The notes under the pieces: generated by a model
The model's database searches: none
Told to the model about the DNA's origin: nothing
The model's input: the letters and a program-made list of their open reading frames with translations, nothing else
Program-made: the position numbers and the translations under genes
In this document: piece by piece, positions 1 to 9,274 of the stretch
Layout of the letters: every line of letters starts with the position of its first letter
Position numbering within the stretch: the stretch's first letter is position 1
Source of the DNA: Propionibacterium sp. oral taxon 192 str. F0372
GTDB taxonomy: Bacteria > Actinomycetota > Actinomycetes > Propionibacteriales > Propionibacteriaceae
NCBI RefSeq assembly: GCF_000413315.1
Contig: NZ_KE340298.1
Span: forward strand, 124,001-188,000
Reading direction: 5' to 3'
Length of the DNA stretch: 64,000 nucleotides

Positions 1-549
1 GGCATCAATCCCACCTCGGTCACTGAGACTTATGCGGCCATCAGGGTGGATATCGATTCCCGGCGCTGGGCCGGAGTTCCGTTCTTCCTACGCACCGCGA
101 AAAGGGCACCGCGCCGTATCACCGAGATCGCACTCAACTTCCACCGCACCCCGCACATGCCGTTCTCCCAGCCCGATATCGAGCAGCTCGGGGTCAACTC
201 ACTGGTGCTGCGCATCCAACCTAACGAGGGTATCCAGATGGTCTTCGGCGCCAAGGTGCCCGGAACCCAGATGGAAATCCGTCAGGTGGGGATGGACTTC
301 TCCTACACTGGTTCTTTCACCGAATCCTCCCCGGAGGCCTACGAAAGACTCATCCTCGACGTCCTGCTGGGCGATCCTCCGTTGTTCCCCCAGCAGCGCG
401 AGGTGGAATTATCCTGGCAGATCCTTGATCCGGTGCTCGATTTATGGGCCTGCTCTGGCACTCCAGAACAGTATCCTGCCGGCACTTGGGGTCCCGCCAA
501 CTCCGATGCCATGTTGGCTCGCGACGGATATGCCTGGCGTCGTCCCTGA
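1..549 (+). CDS. zwf: Glucose-6-phosphate dehydrogenase, C-terminal part (5' end outside window)
   Basis: This is the last 182 residues of glucose-6-phosphate dehydrogenase, which oxidises glucose 6-phosphate to 6-phosphogluconolactone with NADP and opens the oxidative pentose phosphate pathway. The frame is open from the first base. The family segment T-E-T-Y-A-A-I-R-V-D-I-D followed by R-W-A-G-V-P-F-F-L-R-T is visible, which is the conserved stretch in the C-terminal dimerisation and substrate domain. The final part carries the P-x-A-Y-E-R-L-type sequence (EAYERLILDVLLGD) typical of the enzyme. opcA and pgl follow within 10 bases of each other, the usual actinobacterial arrangement, so the three are probably cotranscribed. 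The start codon and NADP-binding domain lie to the left of the window. Confidence 0.97.
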   Translation, partial: GINPTSVTETYAAIRVDIDSRRWAGVPFFLRTAKRAPRRITEIALNFHRTPHMPFSQPDIEQLGVNSLVLRIQPNEGIQMVFGAKVPGTQMEIRQVGMDFSYTGSFTESSPEAYERLILDVLLGDPPLFPQQREVELSWQILDPVLDLWACSGTPEQYPAGTWGPANSDAMLARDGYAWRRP

Positions 550-558
550 GGAGTGTGC

Positions 559-1455
559 ATGATGAGACTCGAAAACACCGATGCCCGGCAGATCAATCAG
601 GCCCTCAACGAGATGCGTGACCAAGGACGCGGGGCAAGCGGCCAAGTGCTGACCCTAGTGATCAACATTGATGCCTATGACACCGATGAGGCAATGCATA
701 TGGCTGAACAGGCCGCCGAGCAGCATCCTTCGCGTATCCTCGTGGCCCGTCGTGGCGGAACCAATACCCATCCGCTGAACGCAGCCATCAAGGCGACCTC
801 CTCCACTGAGGTGATCACCTTGGATTTCTCGGGACAAATGGACCGACACGTATCTTCAGTGTTGCTCCCGCTGCTGCTGCCCGAGCTACCCGTCGTCGTA
901 TGGTGGCCGACCAGAGCTCCCAACGAACTGTATGCCGACGAACTATGCACCCTGACCAACCGCCTGATCGTAGACTCGGCACGGGCAACCCATCCCACCA
1001 CGATGCTGGCAAATTTGGCACGGGACCACCGACCGTGCACCACTGACCTCGCATGGGCTCGACTGACCCGGTGGCGTGCCTTGCTCGTCGCAGCACTCGA
1101 TCAGGCCCGCTCGAAGGTCCTATCGGCCTCAGTGACGGCACCCGCCGATTCGACCCCCTCAGATCTAATGGCGGCCTGGTTAGAACTCAAACTAAGCATC
1201 GCCGTCGAACGTCCCGAGCCCGATTCAGGGTATCCCGGTCTGCAATCGGTAGAACTGCTAACCGAGGCCGGGCCCGTCGTGGTGCGCAGGATCTCACGCA
1301 CCGATGCGGTACTGTCGTTGCCCGGGCAACCCGAGCGCGAAGTGGCGCTGGCCCGCCGCACAATGAAAGCGCTGATCACCGAGGAACTGACCCGGTTGTC
1401 TGGGGACACAGCCTTCGATGAGCTGATGGACCACATCGCCAAACGAGAAGGGTGA
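559..1455 (+). CDS. opcA: Glucose-6-phosphate dehydrogenase assembly protein OpcA
   Basis: OpcA is a partner protein needed for assembly or activity of glucose-6-phosphate dehydrogenase in actinobacteria and cyanobacteria. The product is about 298 residues. Its start (M-M-R-L-E-N-T-D-A-R-Q-I), the VARRGG stretch after the N-terminal alpha/beta segment and the central LLPELPVVVWWP match the family. A GAGGAG ribosome site at 548-553 lies 5 bases before ATG 559 and 8 bases before ATG 562, so either may be used; a GTG at 553 overlaps the ribosome site and is unlikely. It sits 3 to 12 bases after the zwf stop and 4 bases before pgl. This context with zwf is diagnostic. No enzymatic motif is expected or seen. 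Confidence 0.93.
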   Translation: MMRLENTDARQINQALNEMRDQGRGASGQVLTLVINIDAYDTDEAMHMAEQAAEQHPSRILVARRGGTNTHPLNAAIKATSSTEVITLDFSGQMDRHVSSVLLPLLLPELPVVVWWPTRAPNELYADELCTLTNRLIVDSARATHPTTMLANLARDHRPCTTDLAWARLTRWRALLVAALDQARSKVLSASVTAPADSTPSDLMAAWLELKLSIAVERPEPDSGYPGLQSVELLTEAGPVVVRRISRTDAVLSLPGQPEREVALARRTMKALITEELTRLSGDTAFDELMDHIAKREG

Positions 1456-1459
1456 AACC

Positions 1460-2200
1460 ATGGCCCTGCAACGGATCCACAGATACCGGGACCTCGGCGA
1501 GCTGGCCACCGGAATGGCCGGACGTCTCGCCCGCAGGATCGTCGAGTTGCAGGCGATCAAGGACCGGGTGCACATCGCCTTGCCCGGGGGAACCACAGCT
1601 CACGCCGTCTTCGAAGCCCTAGCCGGGCTGGCACCAGCCGTCCAACTCGATCCTTCCAAGCTGGAGCTCTGGTGGACCTCAGAACGCTACGTTCCGACCA
1701 CCGATTTGAATCGCAATTCAACCCAAGCCCTGGCGATCCTGGCCAGAACAATCCAACTTGTCTCGGCCCAAGTACATCCGATGCCCTCCACCAAGGGAAC
1801 CACCGATCCCAGCGAGGCAGCCTGGGCCTATGCCAAAGATCTCGGCGAGGTTGACTTCGACATCTGTTTGCTGGGGCTCGGCGTCGATGGCCACGTCGCA
1901 TCTATCTATCCCGGCCATCCATCCATGCGTTCCCAAGCCGAGAAAGGGATGCGGGTCATCGGGGTGAGCGAGGCACCGCTACCACCTGCCGAACGGATCT
2001 CGGTCACCCTAAGTACAATCAACCGTTCGGACGAGGTCTGGCTGATGGCCGCAGGCCCTTCCAAGGCCGCCGCCGCAGCCCGAGGAATCAACCATGATGA
2101 CCGAATCCCTGCAGGCTTGGTACACGGATTGAGCGCCACCTACTGGTTCCTGGACAGAGCCGCAGCGGCTGAGCTTCCTTATCACCACTGTGAATTCTGA
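1460..2200 (+). CDS. pgl: 6-phosphogluconolactonase
   Basis: The protein hydrolyses 6-phosphogluconolactone to 6-phosphogluconate, the second step of the oxidative pentose phosphate pathway. It has 246 residues, normal for the DevB/Pgl family. Two family signatures are visible: L-P-G-G-T-T-A-H near residue 35 and D-I-C-L-L-G-L-G-V-D-G-H-V-A-S around residue 135, which forms the phosphate-binding region. The ATG lies four bases after the opcA stop, and the AGAAGGGTGAA sequence at the end of opcA supplies a ribosome site. It ends the plus-strand zwf-opcA-pgl unit and faces rbpA with a 35-base gap in which I see no strong terminator hairpin. Confidence 0.95.
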   Translation: MALQRIHRYRDLGELATGMAGRLARRIVELQAIKDRVHIALPGGTTAHAVFEALAGLAPAVQLDPSKLELWWTSERYVPTTDLNRNSTQALAILARTIQLVSAQVHPMPSTKGTTDPSEAAWAYAKDLGEVDFDICLLGLGVDGHVASIYPGHPSMRSQAEKGMRVIGVSEAPLPPAERISVTLSTINRSDEVWLMAAGPSKAAAAARGINHDDRIPAGLVHGLSATYWFLDRAAAAELPYHHCEF

Positions 2201-2235
2201 TTCGGGCCGACACATTCTGCCAAACGCATGAAGCG

Positions 2236-2598
2236 TCAGTAGATGACCTCTCCCGTCGCTCGCCTATGACGCAACTGGTTGAGTGCCTCGTCGAGGATGG
2301 CAACAGCTTCGTCGTCGCTACGGCGTTCCTTCACATAGGCCAAGTGGGTCTTGTACGGGATGTTCTTGGGAGGTGGCGGCGGATTGTGCTGATCGGTGTT
2401 GGCCGGAAGCCCGCACCTGGTGCATTCCCACTCCTCGGGAATATCAGCATCCGCTGCGAAGGCCGGACGCGTTTCGTGACCATTGGCGCACCAAAAACTA
2501 ATGCGCAGACGAGGCGCGGAATCGCCACGCTCAGCCTCACCCATGGGGCCCGCACCGACGCGGCTACCCCTGATGGCATTGCCACCAACCATAGTCAT
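2236..2598 (-). CDS. rbpA: RNA polymerase-binding protein RbpA
   Basis: RbpA binds RNA polymerase and group 1/2 sigma factors in actinobacteria and stabilises the open promoter complex. The product is about 120 residues. Visible are the basic N-terminal segment A-I-R-G-S-R-V-G, a core with C-A-N-G-H and C-T-R-C (three cysteines that can hold zinc, as in the Streptomyces form), a proline-rich linker, and the C-terminal sigma-interacting part with T-H-L-A-Y-V-K-E-R-R and L-R-H-R-R. Two ATG codons compete, 2598 (MTMVGG) and 2592 (MVGG); the GAAGAGAG stretch upstream can serve either. It lies 25 bases downstream of secG on the same strand. Confidence 0.93.
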   Translation of the reverse strand: MTMVGGNAIRGSRVGAGPMGEAERGDSAPRLRISFWCANGHETRPAFAADADIPEEWECTRCGLPANTDQHNPPPPPKNIPYKTHLAYVKERRSDDEAVAILDEALNQLRHRRATGEVIY

Positions 2599-2623
2599 GC
2601 TCTCTTCTCGACCAAACGATGAA

Positions 2624-2854
2624 TCAGGCCTGGATCCGGAACAGGAACAGCAAACCGATGATGGTGGCCAACCACAGGACCCCGACCACGATGGTGATCC
2701 GGTCAAGATTCCGCTCAGCAACCGACGTACCGCTCATGCCCGTGGTCATGCCCCCACCGAAGAGATCAGACAGCCCACCGCCGCGTCCCTTGTGCAACAG
2801 GATGAACCCGATGAGGATCACATTGAGAAAGACCAAGATGACCGACAAGGTCAT
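2624..2854 (-). CDS. secG: Preprotein translocase subunit SecG
   Basis: SecG is the small accessory subunit of the SecYEG membrane channel. The 76-residue product has two hydrophobic helices (about residues 3-22 and 52-73) separated by the family signature H-K-G-R-G-G-G-L-S-D-L-F-G-G-G and V-A-E-R-N-L-D-R. The length matches mycobacterial SecG (77 residues). The chosen ATG has no clear ribosome site; an upstream ATG at 2899 would add 15 residues before the first helix, so the start is uncertain. It follows gap-pgk-tpiA on the same strand, a conserved actinobacterial order, but a strong stem-loop lies between tpiA and secG and may uncouple them. Confidence 0.92.
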   Translation of the reverse strand: MTLSVILVFLNVILIGFILLHKGRGGGLSDLFGGGMTTGMSGTSVAERNLDRITIVVGVLWLATIIGLLFLFRIQA

Positions 2855-2973
2855 CGCGGGCCAGGCAAGCAGCGGTACGAAAGTCACGCCCCGAAGCATA
2901 ACCCACGCACTCACCTGCCCAAAGATGAACAGTTCTGTTGCCGAAACGGTACTGACCGCTTCCCCAGGAACGC

Positions 2974-3014
2974 CGCGGAGGTGGTGTCCCGAGCGAGGAA
3001 ACACCACCTCCGTG
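2974..3014 (-). other. Stem-loop between tpiA and secG
   Basis: A perfect 12-bp inverted repeat (CGGAGGTGGTGT at 2976-2987 and its complement at 3001-3012), extendable by two pairs, encloses a 13-base loop. It lies 37 bases after the tpiA stop. No T-run follows on the minus strand, so it is not a textbook intrinsic terminator. It could be an mRNA 3'-end stabiliser, a weak terminator or a processing site that sets the tpiA to secG ratio. Confidence 0.6.
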
Positions 3015-3050
3015 AGGAACCCAGCCAGCGGCTCGTTCCTGTGCAGGATG

Positions 3051-3830
3051 TCAGTTCTTGTAGAACAGGGCAATCCGTGCGAATTCCTCGGCTTTCAGCG
3101 AGGCTCCCCCAACCAAGGCACCGTCAACATCGGGCTGAGCCATGATGTCGGTGACATTGCCAGACTTCACTGAACCACCGTACTGGATGCGCACCACATC
3201 GGCGATCTTTTCATCGTACAGTTCAGCAACGGCAGCGCGGATGGCCCCACAAACTTCCTGAGCATCTGCCGGAGTAGCCACCTCACCGGTGCCGATTGCC
3301 CAGACCGGCTCGTAGGCGATGACCAAGGACGCCACCTGCTCGGCAGAAATCCCGGCCAGAGCACCACGGACTTGAGCTACGGTGAAAGCGACTTGCTCGC
3401 CAGCCTTGCGCACGTCGAGCCCCTCGCCCACGCAGATGATCGGGGTTAGCCCGGCTTCCAGAGCCTTTCTAGCCTTGGCATTGACGATCTCGTCCGTCTC
3501 ACCGTGGTACTGGCGACGTTCGGAGTGGCCAACGACCACATAGCTAACGCCCAGCTTGATGAGCATCGCTGCGGAGATGTCACCGGTGAATGCCCCATTG
3601 CTGTGCTGGGAAAGATCCTGAGCACCGTAAGCGAGCTTGAGCCTGTCCCCCTCAATGAGGGTTTGCACCGAGCGCAGATCGGTGAAGGGAGGGATGACGA
3701 CGACCTCGCAGGCCGATGCATCGTGCTTTTCATCGGTCAGGGTCCAAGCTAGCTTCTGGACCAGGCCGACTGCCTCAATGTGGTCCAGATTCATTTTCCA
3801 GTTACCAGCCATGATGGGAGTGCGTGCCAT
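3051..3830 (-). CDS. tpiA: Triose-phosphate isomerase
   Basis: The enzyme interconverts dihydroxyacetone phosphate and glyceraldehyde 3-phosphate in glycolysis. The 259-residue product carries all catalytic residues: N10 and K12 in A-G-N-W-K-M-N, H102 in V-V-G-H-S-E-R-R, and E174 in [11 protein letters not shown], which begins the mobile loop. The phosphate-binding Y-G-G-S-V and G-A-L-V-G-G-A-S-L are present near the C-terminus. The ATG at 3830 has a strong GAGGAG ribosome site, which overlaps the end of pgk; the pgk stop is only 2 bases away, so the two are translationally coupled. Confidence 0.98.
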   Translation of the reverse strand: MARTPIMAGNWKMNLDHIEAVGLVQKLAWTLTDEKHDASACEVVVIPPFTDLRSVQTLIEGDRLKLAYGAQDLSQHSNGAFTGDISAAMLIKLGVSYVVVGHSERRQYHGETDEIVNAKARKALEAGLTPIICVGEGLDVRKAGEQVAFTVAQVRGALAGISAEQVASLVIAYEPVWAIGTGEVATPADAQEVCGAIRAAVAELYDEKIADVVRIQYGGSVKSGNVTDIMAQPDVDGALVGGASLKAEEFARIALFYKN

Positions 3831-3832
3831 GA

Positions 3833-5044
3833 TCAGTTCTCCTCTTCCAAGACGGCCAGACCCGGCAGTTGCTTGCCCTCCAGGTATTCCAGCGATGCGC
3901 CACCGCCGGTGGAGATCCAACCGAACTGGGAGTCTGCGTATCCCAAGTCCCGCACGACGGCAGCAGAGTCACCACCACCGATGACGGTCAGTCCGGGCAC
4001 CTCGGTAAGTGCCTTAGCGACCGCGGCGGTCCCATTCGCGAAGGCCGGGATCTCGGCTACGCCCATCGGGCCGTTCCAGAAGACGGTCCGGGCGTTGCGA
4101 ATAGTCTCGGCATAGAGCTTCTCGGTCTCAGGGCCGATATCCAGACCCTCTTTGTCAGCAGGGATGGCATCGGCCGCGACGGTCTCGACCTCCCCGACGA
4201 CGGTGCGGGCCTCGAAATCCATGCCGGCCGCGATGCGAACATCGACCGGAAGCAGAATCTTCTTGCCGGCAGCCTCGGCGTCGGCAAGATATTTGGCGCA
4301 CACATCCACTTGGGATGCATCGAGGATTGATTTGCCCACCCCGTAGCCCTTCGATTGCAGGAAGGTATAGGCCATTCCCCCACCGATGATCAGCGTGTCG
4401 GCCACCTTCAGTAGGTTGTCGATGACGGCCAGTTTGTCGGCTACCTTCGCTCCACCAAGGACCACGACGAAGGGACGCTCCGGATCAGTAGTGATCTTGG
4501 AGAGCACTTCGACTTCCTTGGCTACCAGCTCACCCGCGGCAGAGGGTAACTTCTGCGCAATATCGTAGACCGAGGCCTGCTTGCGGTGCACCACGCCGAA
4601 CCCGTCGGAGACGTAGATATCACCGAGTTCGGCGTACTTGGCCGCAAGCGCCTCACGCTCGGCGGCATCCTTCGACTCCTCGGCAGGCTCATACCGCACG
4701 TTCTCCACCAAGGCGATCTGTCCGTCGGTCAGGGAACGAGAGACTTCGATGGCAGAAGGACCAACGACATCGGTGGCGAGCTTGACCTCGGTGCCGAGCA
4801 ACTCGCCGAGCCGTTTGGCCACCGGAGCCAAAGAATACTTGGGGTTGACCTGGCCCTTGGGACGCCCGAGGTGAGCTAGCACGGTGATGCGGGCACCGGC
4901 CTCACGCAGCTTTCCCAAGGTGGGCAGGGCGGCCTTGATGCGGCCGTCGTCGGTGATGGTGTCGCCGTCGAGCGGGACATTGAAATCGCAGCGGATGACC
5001 ACGCGCTTGCCGCGCAAGCTAATGAGGTCGTTCATGGAACGCAC
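3833..5044 (-). CDS. pgk: Phosphoglycerate kinase
   Basis: Phosphoglycerate kinase makes ATP from 1,3-bisphosphoglycerate in lower glycolysis. The 403-residue product shows the N-terminal substrate-binding R-C-D-F-N-V-P-L-D, the H-L-G-R-P-K-G segment, [11 protein letters not shown], and the C-terminal nucleotide site W-N-G-P-M-G-V and G-G-G-D-S-A-A, ending with [14 protein letters not shown] at 5044 is preferred because AAAGG lies 7 bases upstream; the ATG at 5035 (MNDLISL) would place it 16 bases away. It is flanked by gap (89 bases upstream) and tpiA (2 bases downstream), a standard glycolytic operon. Confidence 0.97.
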   Translation of the reverse strand: MRSMNDLISLRGKRVVIRCDFNVPLDGDTITDDGRIKAALPTLGKLREAGARITVLAHLGRPKGQVNPKYSLAPVAKRLGELLGTEVKLATDVVGPSAIEVSRSLTDGQIALVENVRYEPAEESKDAAEREALAAKYAELGDIYVSDGFGVVHRKQASVYDIAQKLPSAAGELVAKEVEVLSKITTDPERPFVVVLGGAKVADKLAVIDNLLKVADTLIIGGGMAYTFLQSKGYGVGKSILDASQVDVCAKYLADAEAAGKKILLPVDVRIAAGMDFEARTVVGEVETVAADAIPADKEGLDIGPETEKLYAETIRNARTVFWNGPMGVAEIPAFANGTAAVAKALTEVPGLTVIGGGDSAAVVRDLGYADSQFGWISTGGGASLEYLEGKQLPGLAVLEEEN

Positions 5045-5133
5045 TGTTGTGCCTTTCTGGTTTCAGGGTACGGTGAAGGGCACGCCAGTCTCGACCGACG
5101 TGCCCTTTCGTACTGCATGTGTTGCCCGACAGA

Positions 5134-6294
<1,161 letters not shown>

Positions 6295-6298
6295 TTAC

Positions 6299-7324
6299 TC
6301 AGTCGAGCATGTCGGGGGTAAGCACCGATTCAGTGCCGTTAATTCCCCGCTCCGCAGCGACCTTATCGGCCATGGCCAGCAGGCGACGGATACGCCCGGC
6401 GATGGCGTCCTTGGTGAGCGGCGGGACATGAAGCTGGCCAAGTTCTTCCAAAGAGGCTTGCTTGTTCTCCAGGCGTAGTACCCCGGCCGAGCGCAAATGG
6501 TCAGGAACCTCCTCGCCGAGAATCTCCAGAGCTTTCTCCACCCGGGCTCCGGCCGCCACTGCAGCGCGCGCAGAGCGACGCAGATTCGCATCGTCGAAAT
6601 TGGCCAGCCGGTTCGCCGATGCACGCACTTCACGGCGCATCCGGCGGTCTTCCCAGACCAGCACCGATTCGTGGGCACCCATCCGGGTCAGCATCGCGGA
6701 GATCGCATCGCCATCCCGCACGACCACACGATCGGCCTGCCGTACCTCACGCGCCTTTGCCTGCACATCAAGGCGACGGGCCGCGCCGACAAGAGCCAAG
6801 GCAGCTTCCGAAGATGGGCAGGTAACCTCCAAGGCCATCGAACGCCCGGGTTCGGTCAGCGAGCCACGAGCCAGGAAGGCCCCACGCCACACGGCCACCT
6901 GTTCAGCGGTCCCGGCCCCCACTACTTGAGGAGGAAGACCTCGCGCAGGGCGTCCGTGAGTGTCAATCAGCCCGGTGCGCCGGGCCAACGCCTGACCGTG
7001 CCGCACCATGCGTAGCAGGTAGGTCGTAGCACGCCGGATACCGGATCCGTTAACCACGATAAGTTCGGACTCGTAACCGTAGAGATCGGTGATTGTCTGA
7101 CGCAGCCGACGTGCGGCTGCCCCAGTATCGAGTTCGGCTTCAATGACGATCTTCCCCCCGATGAGGTGAAGTCCCCCACAAAACTTCAGCATGGCGGCGA
7201 TCTCCACTGCCCGGGTTTCCGGTTTCACAACCCGAACAGTGGCTAGCTCCGCCTTGACCTGTTGTGTCAGTGCCACCCAGGAATCATCGCACATCCCGCG
7301 GGGTGCTTCGCGAATCGTGGTCAC
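6299..7324 (-). CDS. whiA: Sporulation/division transcription factor WhiA
   Basis: WhiA is a DNA-binding regulator with a LAGLIDADG-like N-terminal domain and a C-terminal helix-turn-helix. It is conserved across Gram-positives and needed for sporulation septation in Streptomyces. The 341-residue product contains [10 protein letters not shown], the R-A-T-T-Y-L-L-R segment, [18 protein letters not shown] with the D-A-N signature, and the HTH region ending [15 protein letters not shown] at 7324 has AAGG 4 bases upstream; family comparison would also allow the GTG at 7276 ([12 protein letters not shown]), which has no visible ribosome site. It follows rapZ-yvcK, the standard order. Confidence 0.95.
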   Translation of the reverse strand: MTTIREAPRGMCDDSWVALTQQVKAELATVRVVKPETRAVEIAAMLKFCGGLHLIGGKIVIEAELDTGAAARRLRQTITDLYGYESELIVVNGSGIRRATTYLLRMVRHGQALARRTGLIDTHGRPARGLPPQVVGAGTAEQVAVWRGAFLARGSLTEPGRSMALEVTCPSSEAALALVGAARRLDVQAKAREVRQADRVVVRDGDAISAMLTRMGAHESVLVWEDRRMRREVRASANRLANFDDANLRRSARAAVAAGARVEKALEILGEEVPDHLRSAGVLRLENKQASLEELGQLHVPPLTKDAIAGRIRRLLAMADKVAAERGINGTESVLTPDMLD

Positions 7325-7394
7325 GACACCTTGTCACAGCCAGGGTAGCTATTCACACCCCGGCATCATTCCACCTGATGGTCGCCGGATCGAT

Positions 7395-8333
7395 TCACGC
7401 AGCTCCGACAATGAGGTCGTCGTAGACGGCTGCGAGTCGCAGGGGATCGTGGCGGGCACTACCATCCCTGTGGCGCACAGCGGTCACCAGCAGTTCGGCG
7501 CCCAGCATCTGGGCATAGCGCGCCAGGATCGGGTCGCCTGCAGCGAAGGATGCATCGGCGATGATCACATCCAGCCGCAAGCCGGGTGCATGGTCGGCGA
7601 GAATTTCCAGATGACGCGACGGCGACACACCGGCGGTCTCATGGGAGGCATCGACATTCATGGTGAGTACCCGGCGCCCGGGAGATGTGATGATCGCCTC
7701 GGCCAGTTCAGGAACCAGCAGGTGCGGCAGCACCGAGGTGAACCAGGACCCCGGCCCCAACACGATGTAGTCCGAGGTCATCACCGATTCAATGGCCTCG
7801 GCGCAGGCGATCGGGTGGGAGGGAACGAGCCTGATGCCGGTGACCAGGCCCTGCGACACGGCCACAGCATGCTGACCCGCGATGATGATCGACTCGTCCG
7901 GGGTTACCGGATCGACGCCCACGACATCGGCCTCGATGGTCAGCGGCACCAGCGACATCGGCAGCACCCGCCCCCTGGCATGGAGCAACTGGCCGACCAT
8001 GTCCAGACCCGGGACCGTCCCGTGGGATTGCCAGACCCCTTCGATGAGCAGATTCCCTATGGCATGGCCGTCAAGCGGGCCGTTGGAGTCGAAGCGGGAC
8101 TGCAGAATAGAGGCCCAGGTGCGTCCCGTGGTGTCGTCGCCGCAAAGTGCCGCCAAGGCCATCCGCAAATCACCGGGAGGGATCCCGCCGAGTTCCCTGC
8201 GCAGCCGCCCGGATGATCCCCCGTCATCAGCCACGGTGACGACTGCGGTCAGCCGGTCGGTGACCCTGCGCAGTGCCTGGAGGGAGGTGAACAATCCGTG
8301 TCCCCCACCCAAGGCAGTCACCGCGGGCAGCAT
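7395..8333 (-). CDS. yvcK: Gluconeogenesis factor, YvcK/CofD-like
   Basis: YvcK-type proteins share the CofD fold, bind UDP-sugars and affect cell shape and envelope metabolism; no enzyme activity is established. The 312-residue product starts M-L-P-A-V-T-A-L-G-G-G-H-G-L and carries the nucleotide-binding V-T-V-A-D-D-G-G-S-S-G-R-L-R. Later come G-H-A-I-G-N-L-L and L-G-P-G-S-W-F-T-S-V-L-P-H-L-L-V, both family hallmarks. The ATG at 8333 has AAGGAG 9 bases upstream, located within the last codons of rapZ. It sits between rapZ and whiA as in most actinobacteria and firmicutes. Confidence 0.95.
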   Translation of the reverse strand: MLPAVTALGGGHGLFTSLQALRRVTDRLTAVVTVADDGGSSGRLRRELGGIPPGDLRMALAALCGDDTTGRTWASILQSRFDSNGPLDGHAIGNLLIEGVWQSHGTVPGLDMVGQLLHARGRVLPMSLVPLTIEADVVGVDPVTPDESIIIAGQHAVAVSQGLVTGIRLVPSHPIACAEAIESVMTSDYIVLGPGSWFTSVLPHLLVPELAEAIITSPGRRVLTMNVDASHETAGVSPSRHLEILADHAPGLRLDVIIADASFAAGDPILARYAQMLGAELLVTAVRHRDGSARHDPLRLAAVYDDLIVGAA

Positions 8334-8338
8334 CTCAC

Positions 8339-9262
8339 TCACTCCTTGCCGAGATCCCGGTGCAATATGGACACTTGAAAACCGTTTTCCCTCAGGATGC
8401 GGGTCATGGCTTCGGTCATCGCCGTGGAACGGTGTTTGCCACCAGTGCACCCGATCGCGATGGTTGCATTGCGCTTGCCTTCCCGAGCGTAGCCGACTGC
8501 AACGACCTCAAGCAGGGATTCAAGCCCACTAAGGAATTCTGCCGCCCCCGGCTGGGATAGCACATAAGAGCTAACCGCCTCCGAGAGTCCTGTCTGAGGA
8601 CGAAGTGCCGGAACCCAGTACGGGTTGGGCAGGAAGCGGACGTCGAAGACCATGTCAGCATCCAGCGGCACCCCGTTCTTGAAACCAAAACTCATCAGCT
8701 GGAAGCGGGTGGAAGTGAAATCACCGACCCCGTAGACATGATCAATGCGTGCCTTGAGTTGGTGCACATTGAGATTCGAGGTGTCGATCACCAGGTCAGC
8801 GTAGGCACGCAACACGCTCATCATACGCCGTTCCTTGTCGATCGCCTCGACGATGGACCCGTCCCCCTGCAGCGGCAAGGGGCGTCTGGTTGATTCCTGG
8901 CGACGGACGATGGCCTCGTCGGAGGCTTCGAGGAAACAGATTTCCCAGGCAATGCCGTGGGATTCCAGTTGCGCCTGGACCCGGGGCCACTGATCGAACA
9001 TTTCCCGGGTGCGCACATCAAGGCCGACTGCCAGCAGGTACTGACCGTTTCTCCTGGTGGTCTCTACCAAATCCAGCAGCATCGACGGGGGTAGATTGTC
9101 GACGACAAACCACCCCAAATCCTCCATGGCATGCATTGCGGTCCGGCGCCCGGCACCAGACATGCCGGAAATGATCACCACACGCTCAGGGCGGGTTTGC
9201 GACGGAAGGTCAGTGTGTGTTGCAGGCACGCATCCATCATCACACGTCACCGCGCTGCCCAT
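8339..9262 (-). CDS. rapZ: RNase adapter RapZ (nucleotide-binding protein)
   Basis: RapZ/YvcJ proteins bind ATP/GTP. In enterobacteria RapZ delivers the small RNA GlmZ to RNase E; the actinobacterial role is not defined. The 307-residue product has a P-loop at about residues 33-41 (G-M-S-G-A-G-R-R-T), the V-V-D-N-L-P-P-S-M-L segment and the conserved C-terminal domain with S-F-G-F-K-N-G-V-P, D-V-R-F-L-P-N-P-Y-W and G-C-T-G-G-K-H-R-S. The P-loop has Arg where many members have Lys or Arg followed by Ser. It begins 12 bases after uvrC and ends 5 bases before yvcK; the start lacks a good ribosome site, so a downstream GTG is possible. Confidence 0.95.
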   Translation of the reverse strand: MGSAVTCDDGCVPATHTDLPSQTRPERVVIISGMSGAGRRTAMHAMEDLGWFVVDNLPPSMLLDLVETTRRNGQYLLAVGLDVRTREMFDQWPRVQAQLESHGIAWEICFLEASDEAIVRRQESTRRPLPLQGDGSIVEAIDKERRMMSVLRAYADLVIDTSNLNVHQLKARIDHVYGVGDFTSTRFQLMSFGFKNGVPLDADMVFDVRFLPNPYWVPALRPQTGLSEAVSSYVLSQPGAAEFLSGLESLLEVVAVGYAREGKRNATIAIGCTGGKHRSTAMTEAMTRILRENGFQVSILHRDLGKE

Positions 9263-9274
9263 CGGAGGCGCGCG

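Noticed and set aside
2483-3145. Long plus-strand open frames opposite rbpA and secG
   Set aside because: They lie antisense to two well-identified genes and give low-complexity, Arg/Gln/His-rich products.
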